This document shows positions 63,983 to 64,000 of a DNA stretch of 64,000 nucleotides, in pieces; the first letter of the stretch is position 1; the number at the start of each line of letters is the position of its first letter. Under the pieces are notes generated by a model. That model was not told where the DNA came from. It was given only the letters and a program-made list of their open reading frames with translations, and did not search any database. The translations under genes and the position numbers were made by a program. This DNA comes from Branchiostoma floridae (lineage: Eukaryota > Chordata > Leptocardii > Amphioxiformes > Branchiostomatidae): NCBI RefSeq assembly GCF_000003815.2, contig NC_049984.1, positions 17,574,937 to 17,638,936 on the forward strand, read 5' to 3'.

Positions 63983-64000
63983 CTGAGGAAACATAAACAT

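Overview
ORGANISM. This is metazoan genomic DNA: small GT-AG exons, dispersed SINE, MITE and non-LTR debris, and extracellular EGF, TSP1, NIDO and LRR modules. The mix (large EGF/NIDO mosaic protein, LRR membrane protein, CR1/L2-like retrotransposon with a 2A-like motif, many hAT-like MITEs) suggests an invertebrate deuterostome, most likely amphioxus (Branchiostoma). The species is inference; no marker gene fixes it.

MAIN GENE. One huge minus-strand gene fills the window. I could chain 65 exons (63982 down to 340) with compatible splice sites and phases at every one of 64 junctions and no stop codon, giving about 10.8 kb of coding sequence or about 3,600 residues. Both ends lie outside the window. 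From N to C terminus it encodes a partial and then 19 complete copies of a ~150-residue extracellular beta-type repeat that I read as CARDB-like (N-terminal strands with T-N-x-G, a 'lyLSkD' strand, then a second half with Cys, 'yLgvvvD..n.i.E..e.NN' and a terminal Cys-Gly). These are followed by EGF, cbEGF, cbEGF-EGF, TSP1, EGF, cbEGF, cbEGF and a NIDO domain spread over the last five exons. Every repeat and every EGF/TSP module is bounded by phase-1 introns.

NESTED LOCUS. The 10.9-kb intron between 17167 and 28036 holds, left to right: a minus-strand non-LTR retrotransposon with an uninterrupted 1008-codon ORF (2A-like motif, AP endonuclease, reverse transcriptase) flanked by ~145-bp direct repeats; a plus-strand two-exon gene for an LRR single-pass membrane protein whose cytoplasmic tail is made of tyrosine-containing repeats; a decayed coding minisatellite; a second minisatellite; and two more copies of the repeat that also precedes the LRR gene. 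A tRNA-derived SINE sits in the LRR intron.

OTHER INTRONS. They carry several hAT-type MITEs with 8-bp target duplications, other TIR elements, fold-backs with hammerhead-ribozyme-like cores (Penelope-type remnants), retrotransposon 3' tails, minisatellites, a 192-bp tandem duplication that copies a splice acceptor, and a 300-bp array with a perfect 18-bp-arm palindrome near the left edge. No rRNA, functional tRNA or CRISPR was seen.
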